64,000 nucleotides of DNA from Jiella avicenniae (GTDB lineage Bacteria > Pseudomonadota > Alphaproteobacteria > Rhizobiales > Rhizobiaceae), in contig NZ_JAJUWU010000020.1 of NCBI RefSeq assembly GCF_021390325.1, positions 91,979 through 155,978 of the forward strand. The letters run 5' to 3'. Both the position numbers and the translations under genes were made by a program. Positions 1 through 10,602 of this stretch are shown here, piece by piece. Each line of letters opens with the position of its first letter. Positions within the stretch are counted from its first letter, which is position 1. A model generated the notes under the pieces. It was given only the letters and a program-made list of their open reading frames with translations, was not told where the DNA came from and did no database searches.

Positions 1-1380
1 GGCATCGGCATGAGCGGGATTGCCGAGGTGCTGGTCAATCTCGGCTATACGGTCCAGGGCTCCGACCAGAGCGAGAATGCCAACGTCCAGCGGCTGCGGG
101 AAAAGGGCGTCACCGTCCAAATCGGTCATTCGGCGGAAAATCTCGGCACCGCCGAGGTGGTGGTCGTCTCGACCGCCATCCGGCGCAGCAATCCGGAGCT
201 GTCGGCGGCGCGCGAGCGGCTGCTGCCGATCGTCCGGCGGGCGGAGATGCTCGCCGAGCTGATGCGCTTCCGCCAGGCGATCGCCATCGGCGGCACCCAC
301 GGCAAGACCACCACCACCTCGATGGTGGCGACGCTGCTCGACGCCGGCGGCATGGATCCGACCGTCGTCAACGGCGGCATCATCAACGCCTACGGCACCA
401 ATGCCCGGATGGGCGGCGGCGACTGGATGGTGGTTGAGGCCGACGAGAGCGACGGCACCTTCCTCAAGCTGCCGGCCGACGTGGCGGTGGTGACCAACAT
501 CGATCCCGAACATCTCGATCACTACGGCACCTTCGACGCCGTGCGCGCCGCCTTCCGCGCCTTCGTCGAAAACGTGCCGTTCTACGGCTTCGCCGTGATG
601 TGTCTCGACCACCCGGAGGTGCAGACGCTCGTCGGCGAGATCGAGGACCGTCGCGTCATCACCTATGGCGAGAACCTGCAGGCCGACGTGCGGTTCGAAA
701 ATCTCCGTTTCGAGCCGGGAAAGTCGGTCTTCGACGTCACTCTGCGTGACCGGGTGACCGGAAAGACCGAGCGGATCGCCGACCTGGAGCTGCCGATGCC
801 AGGCCGCCACAACGTCTCCAACGCCACGGCGGCGATCGCCGTCGCCCATCGTCTCGGCATTTCCGCCGACGCCATCCGGTCCGGTCTCGCCGGCTTCGGC
901 GGCGTCAAGCGTCGCTTCACGCTGACCGGCGTGGTGGGGGGCATTTCCGTCTACGACGACTACGGCCACCACCCGGTCGAAATTCGCGCGGTGCTCGCCG
1001 CTGCCCGCGCCTCGGCGACGGGGCGAGTGGTCGCCATCGTGCAGCCGCATCGCTATTCGCGGCTGCAGTCGCTGTTTTCCGATTTCGCCTCCTGCTTCAA
1101 CGACGCCGATACGGTGGTCATCGCGCCGGTCTATGCGGCCGGTGAGGAGCCGATCCCCTTCGTCAGCTCCGATCTCCTGGTCGAGCGCCTGAAACTCGGC
1201 GGTCATCGCGATGCCCGTCTGATCGACGGCCCGGAGGAGATCGCACCCCTCGTCAAGCAGATCGCCGAGGCTGGGGACATGATCGTCTTCCTCGGAGCGG
1301 GCTCGATCACCGGCTGGGCCTATGCGTTGCCGAAGGAGCTCGAGAAGCTCGGGCTCGGCGAGCCGAGTCGCTCGGTATGA
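1..1380 (+). CDS. murC: UDP-N-acetylmuramate--L-alanine ligase (5' partial)
   Basis: Adds L-alanine to UDP-MurNAc with ATP use, the first peptide step of cytoplasmic peptidoglycan precursor synthesis. The reading frame is open from base 1, with residues G-I-G before the first visible Met, so the start lies upstream and roughly 15-20 residues are missing. The ATP-binding GGTHGKTTT motif lies near base 290. The Mur-ligase central motif EADESDGTF (about base 440) and the C-terminal DDYGHHPVE stretch (about base 955) are all present. The C-terminus is complete. In Hyphomicrobiales murC is normally followed by murB, but here the next gene is an unrelated outer-membrane protein 600 bp away. Confidence 0.96.
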   Translation, partial: GIGMSGIAEVLVNLGYTVQGSDQSENANVQRLREKGVTVQIGHSAENLGTAEVVVVSTAIRRSNPELSAARERLLPIVRRAEMLAELMRFRQAIAIGGTHGKTTTTSMVATLLDAGGMDPTVVNGGIINAYGTNARMGGGDWMVVEADESDGTFLKLPADVAVVTNIDPEHLDHYGTFDAVRAAFRAFVENVPFYGFAVMCLDHPEVQTLVGEIEDRRVITYGENLQADVRFENLRFEPGKSVFDVTLRDRVTGKTERIADLELPMPGRHNVSNATAAIAVAHRLGISADAIRSGLAGFGGVKRRFTLTGVVGGISVYDDYGHHPVEIRAVLAAARASATGRVVAIVQPHRYSRLQSLFSDFASCFNDADTVVIAPVYAAGEEPIPFVSSDLLVERLKLGGHRDARLIDGPEEIAPLVKQIAEAGDMIVFLGAGSITGWAYALPKELEKLGLGEPSRSV

Positions 1381-1988
1381 CGTGCCCCGAGCGCCTCGGC
1401 GACGGCCGTCCGGGTGGCGCGCCGGGCTGATTGCCGGACGCCGAAGTGTCCGTCCTCGGCCAACATCCAGCACGGTTCTACTCGCCCTCCAAGAAGACCT
1501 GGCGATCGACCGACCGAACTCTGTCCGGTTGAGGGTCGCCGGGGGCCGGGCCGTCCGCCCGACTCCAACGGTCGAAGCTCCAACTGGACAGTGACGTTGA
1601 CGTAATCGTCAGGCAAGACGTTTTTGATGTTTGGTTGCGGGTTGATAGAGAATACTCGACGCACTGCCGTTGACGTATTCGTAAGCCCCGAATTCTGTCA
1701 CATTTCCGCCACGCCGCGCGCGGAATTGCATCCCGCAAGCCCCGTCCCGCCGCGTCCCGTTACGCTGCGACCACCGCGCCGGAAATAACGCGTCCATTGA
1801 AAACTTTCAAATGCCGAGTATAAAACTCCGATAATAACGTTAGATTTGGAGTGGAGAAGAAGAGCGAAGTTAAGTTCGCCCTCTGTTGCATATGTGCAGT
1901 CGGACAGTTTTGCACTAGGCTGGATGGATTGGATGACGCCATGCAAAGCCGAAAGCGGCCGGGCGTCGGAAGAGTGGGGGGGGAACCA
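1381..1988. other. Long intergenic region upstream of the FadL-type gene
   Basis: This 608-bp gap contains no convincing gene; short open frames on both strands have no recognisable product. Its right half (about 1600-1920) is clearly more AT-rich than the flanks, as expected for a promoter region. It carries a small palindrome and a near-copy of its left half (listed separately). An in-frame GTG at 1851 could lengthen the downstream protein but would place its signal peptide internally. Confidence 0.5.
1598..1611. promoter_or_regulatory. Operator-like palindrome TGACG-TAAT-CGTCA
   Basis: Perfect 5-bp inverted repeat around a TAAT centre. A near-copy of the surrounding 14 bases (GTTGACGTAATCGT against GTTGACGTATTCGT) recurs at about 1669-1682, 73 bp downstream, where only the left half of the palindrome is kept. 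Two similar sites in the upstream region of an outer-membrane protein gene suggest a transcription-factor binding site. The regulator is unknown. Confidence 0.3.
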
Positions 1989-3275
1989 ATGCCAATTCAT
2001 CGCAAAAACATGTCGATCGCGCTCGTCCTCGTGGCAGCGTCCAGCACTTCGGCGCTCGCCGGCGGGTTCCAGCGCGGCACCGCCGATACCGACATTCTCT
2101 TCGAGCCCGGCACTGTGAACACGCGCGCCAGCCTGACTTACATCGATCCGCGGCGCGGCTTCACGTCGATCGACGGGCAAGACGGCGACTTCGATAATTA
2201 TACCGGCGATTATCTGATCCCCAACTATGCGATCTCCCTCGGCAATGACGTGTTCGGCTGCGCTGCGACCGCGACCGAATCCTTTGCCGCCGAGGCCGAC
2301 TATTCCGGCGCACCGGGCGGCGCGCTGCCGATGCAGGTCAGTTCCACGCAGAGCACGTCGACGGCCGATCGAACGAATTTCACGACGGCGTCATCGGTCT
2401 CCCGGACCCAGCGGCTGGCGTTCGACTCGCAGGAACTCGGACTTACCTGCCGCGTCAGCTATCAGGCCGAGTCGGGCCGCTACAGCCTCCTCGGTGGCGT
2501 CTTCGTCGAGGACTTCCACTTCGAGGGAACGAGCCTCGGTACGACTTATATCGCTCCGGGTGTGCCTTTTCCCGTCGTCAACAGCCGCATCGACGTCGAG
2601 AGCGACGGTGGCTACAAGGCCGGCTTCCGCATCGGCGCCGCCTACGAAATCCCGGAATACGCCCTGCGGATTCAGGCGATGTACCGATCCGAGGTGAAGC
2701 ACGACGAGATCGAGGGGGATGGCACGGTCACCATTCTCAATTCACTCGTCCAGACGCTGCCGGCCGGCACCGTGATCCCGGTGGATTCTTACTTCAGCGA
2801 GGCGACGAGCCCGCAATTCGTCGACATCAAGGCCCAGACCGGCATCGCCCCCGGCTGGCTGCTGCTCGGCTCGTTCCGCTGGACCGATTGGTCGACCAAC
2901 GAGGTGAGCGTCAGCTCGATTTCGAACGCTGCGGCGGGAATATCCTCTTCCTCCTTCGCGCCATATCACTGGCGCGACGGCTACACCGCCCAGATCGGCG
3001 TCGGCCACGCCTTCAACGACCAGATCTCCGCGGCCGTGGCGGTCGGCTTCGACAGCGGCGTCTCCACGGGCGCGGAAACCACCTACACCGATCTCTACAC
3101 GCTCTCCGGCGGCGTCTCGTTCAAGGCCAACAAGATGGCCGAGCTGCGCTTCGGTGGTGTCGTCGGCTACTGGACGAACGGCGACCAGTCGACGTCGCAG
3201 GACAGCTACTACGATGCGACGGTCGGCGACGACATGGTTTACGGCGTCAACGCGTCGTTCAGACTGACCTTCTGA
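1989..3275 (+). CDS. OmpP1/FadL-family outer-membrane transport protein
   Basis: Predicted 428-residue outer-membrane beta-barrel of the FadL/TodX type, a family that passes long-chain fatty acids or other hydrophobic compounds through the outer membrane. The ATG at 1989 gives a clean signal peptide (positive start, hydrophobic core, cleavage after Ala-Leu-Ala near residue 24) and is preceded by a G-rich ribosome-binding stretch. The product ends in Phe after an alternating aromatic/hydrophobic strand, the usual barrel insertion signal. The sequence alternates Gly/Ser-rich loops with beta strands throughout. It stands alone, with its own long upstream region and a terminator behind it. The substrate cannot be read from the sequence. 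Confidence 0.82.
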   Translation: MPIHRKNMSIALVLVAASSTSALAGGFQRGTADTDILFEPGTVNTRASLTYIDPRRGFTSIDGQDGDFDNYTGDYLIPNYAISLGNDVFGCAATATESFAAEADYSGAPGGALPMQVSSTQSTSTADRTNFTTASSVSRTQRLAFDSQELGLTCRVSYQAESGRYSLLGGVFVEDFHFEGTSLGTTYIAPGVPFPVVNSRIDVESDGGYKAGFRIGAAYEIPEYALRIQAMYRSEVKHDEIEGDGTVTILNSLVQTLPAGTVIPVDSYFSEATSPQFVDIKAQTGIAPGWLLLGSFRWTDWSTNEVSVSSISNAAAGISSSSFAPYHWRDGYTAQIGVGHAFNDQISAAVAVGFDSGVSTGAETTYTDLYTLSGGVSFKANKMAELRFGGVVGYWTNGDQSTSQDSYYDATVGDDMVYGVNASFRLTF

Positions 3276-3346
3276 ACCGAGGCGCGCATCCCGCACCGGC
3301 CGGGTCTGATCCCCGTCGATGTGGCGGGTCTGCCACACATGCAAGG

Positions 3347-3371
3347 CGCGCCGTCCCGGCGCGTCTTTTTT
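3347..3371 (+). terminator. Rho-independent terminator after the FadL-type gene
   Basis: Seven-base GC stem CGCGCCG/CGGCGCG with a three-base loop, followed by TCTTTTTT. It lies about 70 bp after the stop codon and insulates the gene from ilvD. Confidence 0.75.
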
Positions 3372-3563
3372 CGTTGTAGAGCAAAAGGTTCCGGCGGTTT
3401 TTCGCGAAAATTCCCGTGTGCTTTGGGTGCAACACTATTGCAACGCTGCACCGGCTATAGTCGGGGAGACGGCTTTGGCGCCCCGTTGCCGCCACAAAAC
3501 GCCGTCACCCGATGCTGGCCGACGTCTCGCCGGAGGAATCGGCTGAAAGACGAGGGGGAAGAC

Positions 3564-5274
<1,711 letters not shown>

Positions 5275-5288
<14 letters not shown>

Positions 5289-6114
5289 GGGACGTCTTCT
5301 GGCTCTCGCCCTGGCCTCGGCAGCGCTGCTGTCCGTCGGCCAGGGCGCCCTGGCGCTCGATCCGGACGCCCAGGTCAATCCCGATGCCGGGCCGCTGGAG
5401 CTGTTCTCCTTCGGCTTCAAGGCCTATCAGCGCGGCGAAAAGCTCGAGGCCTTCGAGGCCCTGCGCTACGCCGCCGACAAGGGGCATCCGGGGGCCCGCT
5501 GGAAGCTCGGCAAGATGTATGCCGAGGGCGACGGCGTGCCCGAGAACGACTACGAGGCGTTCAAGATCTTCGAGCAGATCGTTCGCGATCAGGACGACGA
5601 GACCGGCAACTATTCCAACGCCGCCTATGTCGCCAGCGCCGTCGTCGCGCTGGCCGATTATCTGCGGCTCGGCATCGCCAACAGTCCCGTCACCGTCGAC
5701 CTGCCGCGGGCGCGGCAGTTCTATTTCCACGCCGCTTCGTTCTTCGGCGACGCCAAGGCGCAGTTCGAACTCGGGCGGATGCTGCTCAACGGCGAGGGAG
5801 GCCGCGCCAATCCCCGTCAGGCGGCGAGATGGCTGAACCTTGCGGCGGAAAAGGGCCATGTCGGCGCCGAGGCGCTGCTCGGCTATCTGCTCTTCGACGG
5901 CAAGACGATCTCGCTCCGGCCCGAGCCGGTGCGCGGCCTCGCCATGCTGACGATGGCGCTGAAGGACGCCGGCGCGAGCGACCAGCAATGGATCCGCCCG
6001 CTGCAGGAAGAGACGTTCTCCGTCGCCAGCGAGGACGTGCGGCGTCAGGCCCAGGCCTATGTCGACCAGCAGGTCCTGCCGGCGGCCGGGGCGGTGGTCA
6101 GCGCCAAGAACTGA
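5275..6114 (+). CDS. exoR: ExoR-like periplasmic regulator with Sel1 repeats
   Basis: This 279-residue protein has an N-terminal signal peptide (hydrophobic residues about 8-27, ending Ala-Leu-Ala) followed by Sel1-like tetratricopeptide repeats. Examples are the AAxKGHxGARxxLGxMYxxGxG-type units near residues 65-90 and 160-200. In Sinorhizobium, ExoR is a periplasmic inhibitor of the ExoS/ChvI two-component system that controls exopolysaccharide, motility and symbiosis. The layout, the near-N-terminal GPLELFSFGFKAY stretch and the xth-erpA-dgt neighbourhood match that protein. It starts inside the last codons of ilvD, so translation is probably coupled. The functional assignment rests on family resemblance; no exoS/chvI genes are in view. 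Confidence 0.8.
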
Positions 6115-6124
6115 GGGTGCTCCC

Positions 6125-6907
6125 TCAGGCTTGGAGCTCCATCACCACCGGGACGTGGTCCGACGGCTTTTCCCAGCCGCGGACGTGCTTCTCGATGCCG
6201 ACCGAGACCAGCCGGTCCTGCACTTCGGGCGAGATCATGAGGTGGTCGATGCGGATGCCGTTGTTCTTCTGCCAGGCGCCGGCTTGATAGTCCCAGAACG
6301 TATAGGTCTTCGGCTCGTCCGTCGTCAGCCGCACGGCGTCGGCGAGGCCGAGATTGACCAGCCGGCGGAGCGCCCCGCGGCTCTCCGGCTGAAACAGCGC
6401 ATCGCCGAGCCAGGCCTGCGGATTCGCGACGTCGATGGGCATCGGGATGACGTTGTAGTCGCCGGCGAGGACGAGATCGTCTTCTTCGGCGAGCAGCGCC
6501 GCCGCATGGGCGATCAGCCGCTCCATCCAGGCGAGCTTGTAGGCGAACTTCTCGGTGCCCAGCGGATTGCCGTTCGGCAGATAGATGGAAGCGACGCGCA
6601 GGCGCCTGCCGCCGATCTCCCAGAGCCCTTCGATGTAGCGCGCATGATCGTCGGCATCGTTGCCGGGAAGGCCGCGGAGGACGGAGGTGGGCTTGCTCCT
6701 GGAGAGTAGCGCGACGCCGTTGAAGCCCTTCTGGCCGTGGGTCTCGACGTGGTAGCCGAGCGCCTCGATCGCCGCCCGCGGAAAGGTCTCGTCGACGCTC
6801 TTGATCTCCTGGAGACCGACGATGTCCGGCGAGGCGGCTTCGAGCCAGGCGAGAAGGGCGTCGAGGCGGGCCTTGACGCCGTTGATGTTCCAGGTGGCGA
6901 TCAGCAT
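6125..6907 (-). CDS. xth: Exodeoxyribonuclease III
   Basis: AP endonuclease/3'-5' exonuclease of base excision repair, 260 residues, close to the family length. The N-terminus reads MLIATWNINGVKAR, with the metal-binding LQEIK glutamate near residue 36, a GDYNVIP motif in the middle and the catalytic SDHVPV motif near the C-terminus. The ATG at 6907 lies 10 bp after the erpA stop, so the two minus-strand genes form one operon. Its 3' end faces exoR with only 10 bp between, an unusually tight convergent junction. Confidence 0.93.
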   Translation of the reverse strand: MLIATWNINGVKARLDALLAWLEAASPDIVGLQEIKSVDETFPRAAIEALGYHVETHGQKGFNGVALLSRSKPTSVLRGLPGNDADDHARYIEGLWEIGGRRLRVASIYLPNGNPLGTEKFAYKLAWMERLIAHAAALLAEEDDLVLAGDYNVIPMPIDVANPQAWLGDALFQPESRGALRRLVNLGLADAVRLTTDEPKTYTFWDYQAGAWQKNNGIRIDHLMISPEVQDRLVSVGIEKHVRGWEKPSDHVPVVMELQA

Positions 6908-6917
6908 CCGGGCGCGG

Positions 6918-7259
6918 TCAGATCGAGAAGGACGTGCCGCAGCCGCAGGAGGCGACGGCGTTCGGATTGCGGATCTGGAAGGACTGGCCCATCAGGTCGT
7001 CGACGAAATCGACCACCGAGCCTTCCAGATAGACCAGCGACACCGGATCGACGACGACGCGCGCGCCGTCCCGTTCGATCGTCAGATCGTCGGCCTCGCG
7101 CTCGCCGGTCAGATCGTATTTGTAGGAAAAGCCCGAGCAGCCGCCGCCTTCGACGGAGATGCGCAGGCTCTGATCGCCTCCGGTCTTCGACAGGATCGCG
7201 GATATGCGCCGGACCGCACTGTCGGAGAGGGTGACCGGCTGGGAGAGTGTCTCGCTCAT
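6918..7259 (-). CDS. erpA: Iron-sulfur cluster insertion protein (A-type carrier)
   Basis: A-type iron-sulfur carrier of 113 residues that delivers clusters to apoproteins in the cytoplasm. The three conserved cysteines are seen in GGGCSGFSY and in the terminal CGCGTSFSI. The ATG at 7259 gives the normal length; 19 further in-frame residues upstream (to 7316) are basic and unlike the family. It precedes xth by 10 bp and is divergent from dgt, sharing a 120-bp promoter region. ErpA is chosen over IscA/SufA mainly from the position beside dgt and xth, which is typical of Hyphomicrobiales. Confidence 0.9.
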   Translation of the reverse strand: MSETLSQPVTLSDSAVRRISAILSKTGGDQSLRISVEGGGCSGFSYKYDLTGEREADDLTIERDGARVVVDPVSLVYLEGSVVDFVDDLMGQSFQIRNPNAVASCGCGTSFSI

Positions 7260-7379
7260 CTGATCGACGACGCCGCGCTTCCGCCTTGCGCCGCTCCTTG
7301 TTTGCTTCAGACCCATTAGTTATGGATGCCGGCATGGCCGGTCAATCGCCAAGACGGGGCAGGGAGGCGAACCAGGGTC

Positions 7380-8591
7380 ATGACGGAGCGTTCGATCATC
7401 GGGCCGGCGGTGCCGCTCGGCCGCGCGATCTTCGGGGAGGATCCGGCGGCCTCGCGCGGGCGCCTCGTCGCCGAATCGGCGAGCCCGACCCGGACGCCCT
7501 TCCAGCGCGACCGCGACCGCATCGTCCATTCCGCCGCCTTTCGCCGGCTGAAGCACAAGACCCAGGTCTTCGTGCCCTATGAGGGCGACACCTACCGCAC
7601 CCGCCTGACCCACACGATCGAGGTCTCGCAGATCGCCCGGGCCCTGGCGCGGGCGTTCGGGCTCGACGAGGACCTGACGGAAGCCGTCGCTCTCGTCCAC
7701 GACTTCGGCCACACGCCCTTCGGCCACGCCGGCGAGCGGGCGCTCGACCGCAAGATGAAGGCCTTCGGCGGCTTCGATCACAATGCCCAGTCGCTGCGGA
7801 TCGTCACGACGCTGGAGCGTCGCTATGCCGATTTCGACGGCTTGAATCTCGCCTTCGAGACCCTCGAGGGGCTGGTCAAGCACAACGGGCCGCTGACCGG
7901 CCCGCATGCGGCGACTTCTCGTCCCGTTCCCCGGCCGATCCTCGATTTCGACGCGCTTCTGCCGCTCGGGCTCGACCGTTTTGCCGATCTCGAGGCCCAG
8001 GCGGCGGCGATCGCCGACGACGTCGCCTACAACACCCACGACCTCGACGACGGCCTGAGGGCCGGGCTGATCGAACTCGCCGACGTCGAAGGCCTCGATC
8101 TGGCCGGATCGATCCTGCGCGAGGTGCGCAGGAAATACCCGGATCTCGACCCGTCCCGGACGATCCACGAGATCATGCGCCGCCATGTCACCCGCCTCGT
8201 CGAGGACGTGATTTCGCAGACGGCGAAGGGCCTGGCCGAGATCGAGCCCCGGAGCGCCGACGACGTCCGCGATGCCGGGCGGCAGATCGTCCGGTTCTCG
8301 CCCGCCATGGAAGTCGCCGTCGACCAGACGCGGCGCTTTCTGTTCGAGCGGGTCTATCGCTGCGAAAGCGTCATGCGGGTGATGCGCGAGGCCGAGGCGG
8401 TCGTCGAGGCGCTGTTCGACCGGTTTCGCGAACGGCCGGACCTGATGCCGCGGGACTGGGCGACGGGCGTCGAGGCGCTGTCCGACGAGCGGCTGACCCG
8501 GCGCATCGCCGACTATCTCTCCGGCATGACCGACACCTACGCGATCGACGAGTATAAGCGCCTGTTTGACGCGGTGCCGCAATTGCGCTAG
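7380..8591 (+). CDS. dgt: Deoxyguanosinetriphosphate triphosphohydrolase-like protein
   Basis: HD-domain dNTP triphosphohydrolase, 403 residues, the short type 2 form common in Alphaproteobacteria. It hydrolyses dNTPs to nucleoside and tripolyphosphate and may help control nucleotide pools. The HD-family metal motif [14 protein letters not shown] lies near residue 100. A preceding [15 protein letters not shown] stretch and the TRLTHTIEV His are also characteristic. The ATG at 7380 follows an AGGGAGG-like ribosome-binding site; 18 upstream in-frame residues belong to the divergent promoter region. argS follows after about 180 bp. Confidence 0.92.
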   Translation: MTERSIIGPAVPLGRAIFGEDPAASRGRLVAESASPTRTPFQRDRDRIVHSAAFRRLKHKTQVFVPYEGDTYRTRLTHTIEVSQIARALARAFGLDEDLTEAVALVHDFGHTPFGHAGERALDRKMKAFGGFDHNAQSLRIVTTLERRYADFDGLNLAFETLEGLVKHNGPLTGPHAATSRPVPRPILDFDALLPLGLDRFADLEAQAAAIADDVAYNTHDLDDGLRAGLIELADVEGLDLAGSILREVRRKYPDLDPSRTIHEIMRRHVTRLVEDVISQTAKGLAEIEPRSADDVRDAGRQIVRFSPAMEVAVDQTRRFLFERVYRCESVMRVMREAEAVVEALFDRFRERPDLMPRDWATGVEALSDERLTRRIADYLSGMTDTYAIDEYKRLFDAVPQLR

Positions 8592-8771
8592 CCGCCGGGC
8601 CTCGGCAGGTCGGCGGATAAACGGAGACTGGCCCTCGGCATGCGAGGGTCGGCGCGGCGCGACGGCCCGTCGAGCGCTGCGGCCGGTCGCGTCGACGACA
8701 CCGGGATCTTTCCTCTCGCCGTGTCTCGCCACCCGAACGCTTCCGCCGGCCGCCCCATGGAGAATCGATCG

Positions 8772-10517
8772 ATGAACATCTTTGCCGACTTTGAAGACCG
8801 GGTGAAGAATGCGGTGAAACCGCTTGTTCCCGCTGGCGAAGATCTCGATCTGTCGAAGCTTGCGGTCGAGCCGCCGCGCGATGCCGCCCATGGCGATCTC
8901 GCCACCAATGCGGCGATGGTGCTGGCCAAGGGGCTCGGCATGAAGCCGCGCGACCTCGCCGAAAAGATCGCCGAGGGTCTGCGCGGGGATCCGGACGTCG
9001 ACAGCGTCGCCATCGCCGGCCCCGGCTTCATCAACATGACGCTAAAGCCGGCCTTCTGGACGGCCCATCTGAAACTGCTGCTCGAGGCGGGGCAGGACTA
9101 TGGCCGCGGCGCCGCCACCGGCCGCAAGGTCAATGTCGAATACGTCTCCGCCAATCCGACGGGTCCGATGCATGTCGGCCATTGCCGCGGCGCCGTCGTC
9201 GGCGACGTGATCGCCCGGCTGCTCGATTTCGCCGGCGACGCGGTGACCAAGGAATACTACATCAACGACGCCGGCGAGCAGGTCTCCGTCCTCGCCCGGT
9301 CCGCCTTCCTGCGGTACCGCGAGGCGCTGGGCGAAGAGATCGGCGAGATCCCCGCCGGGCTCTATCCCGGCGACTATCTCGTACCCGTCGGACGGGCGCT
9401 TGCGGAGGAGTTCGGCGATCGGCTCGCGACGATGGAGGAAGCCGAGTGGCTGCCGATCGTCCGCGACCGGGCGATCGACGCGATGATGGCGATGATCCGG
9501 GCCGACCTGAAGCTCCTCGGCGTCGAGCACGACGTCTTCTTCTCCGAGCGGACGCTGCATGAAGGCGATGGCGGCAAGATCGCCGCGACGATCGCCGATC
9601 TCCGGTCCAAGGGCTTCGTCTACCAGGGCACGCTGCCACCCCCGAAGGGCCAGCTTCCCGAGGACTGGGAAGACCGCGAGCAGACGCTCCTGCGTTCCAC
9701 CGAAGTCGGCGACGATCAGGACCGGCCGCTGGTGAAGTCGAGCGGCGCCTACACCTATTTCGCCGCCGACGTTGCCTATTTCCGCGACAAGTTCGAGCGC
9801 GGCTTTTCCGAGATGATCTATGTCCTCGGCGCGGACCACGGCGGCTACGTCAAGCGGCTGGAGGCGGTCGCCCGGGCGATCTCCGGCGGCTCGGCCATCG
9901 CCGACTGCGTGCTGTGCCAGCTGGTGAAGCTCTATCGCGACGGCGAGCCGGTGAAGATGTCGAAGCGCTCCGGCGACTTCGTCACCCTGGCCGAGGTGGT
10001 CGAGGAGGTCGGGCGTGATCCCGTCCGCTTCATGATGCTCTATCGCAAGAGCGACGCGCCGCTCGATTTCGATTTCAAGAAAGTCACCGAACAGTCGAAA
10101 GACAATCCGGTTTTCTACGTTCAATACGCCCATGCCCGCACGGCGGCGATCTTTCGCCAGGCGAAGGAGAGCGGCATCGCGATTCCCGCCTGGCCCGAGG
10201 TCGACGTCGCCACGCTGGACGGCCTCACCGACGTCGGGGAGATCGGCCTTCTGCGCAAGCTCGCCGAGTTTCCCCGCCTCGTCCGCCAGGCGGCCGACGC
10301 CAAGGAGCCGCATCGGCTGGCCTTCTATCTCAATGACCTCGCGGCGGCGTTCCACGCCCAGTACAACCGTGGAAAGGATATGCCCGAGTTACGGTTTGTT
10401 AACCAGAATGAGCAAGAACTGTCGGTAGCGAGGCTTGGACTCGTCAAAGCGGTTGCGACCGTTCTGTCCGTCGGTCTCGATCTGATCGGCGCCGATGCGC
10501 CGAACGAAATGCGCTAG
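8772..10517 (+). CDS. argS: Arginyl-tRNA synthetase
   Basis: Class I aminoacyl-tRNA synthetase charging tRNA-Arg, 581 residues, the usual length. The HIGH-type motif appears as PMHVGHCRG near residue 135 and the KMSKS-type loop as VKMSKRSGD near residue 396. The C-terminal helical anticodon-binding domain ends in an A-N-E-M-R tail. ATG 8772 is preferred because the N-terminal [11 protein letters not shown] fits the family; an in-frame ATG at 8757 is a possible alternative. The SPOR-domain gene follows after 85 bp. Confidence 0.95.
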   Translation: MNIFADFEDRVKNAVKPLVPAGEDLDLSKLAVEPPRDAAHGDLATNAAMVLAKGLGMKPRDLAEKIAEGLRGDPDVDSVAIAGPGFINMTLKPAFWTAHLKLLLEAGQDYGRGAATGRKVNVEYVSANPTGPMHVGHCRGAVVGDVIARLLDFAGDAVTKEYYINDAGEQVSVLARSAFLRYREALGEEIGEIPAGLYPGDYLVPVGRALAEEFGDRLATMEEAEWLPIVRDRAIDAMMAMIRADLKLLGVEHDVFFSERTLHEGDGGKIAATIADLRSKGFVYQGTLPPPKGQLPEDWEDREQTLLRSTEVGDDQDRPLVKSSGAYTYFAADVAYFRDKFERGFSEMIYVLGADHGGYVKRLEAVARAISGGSAIADCVLCQLVKLYRDGEPVKMSKRSGDFVTLAEVVEEVGRDPVRFMMLYRKSDAPLDFDFKKVTEQSKDNPVFYVQYAHARTAAIFRQAKESGIAIPAWPEVDVATLDGLTDVGEIGLLRKLAEFPRLVRQAADAKEPHRLAFYLNDLAAAFHAQYNRGKDMPELRFVNQNEQELSVARLGLVKAVATVLSVGLDLIGADAPNEMR

Positions 10518-10602
10518 CTCATCACGCTTTGGCCAATTTCCTCGCCTAGCCATCGAATCCGTGGGGGTAGGGACCTCCACGAGGGGAAGAGCGGGGATAT
10601 AC

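Noticed and set aside
1851..1988. Longer N-terminus for the FadL-type protein from GTG 1851
   Set aside because: Would bury a clean signal peptide 46 residues inside; ATG 1989 has the G-rich ribosome-binding site.
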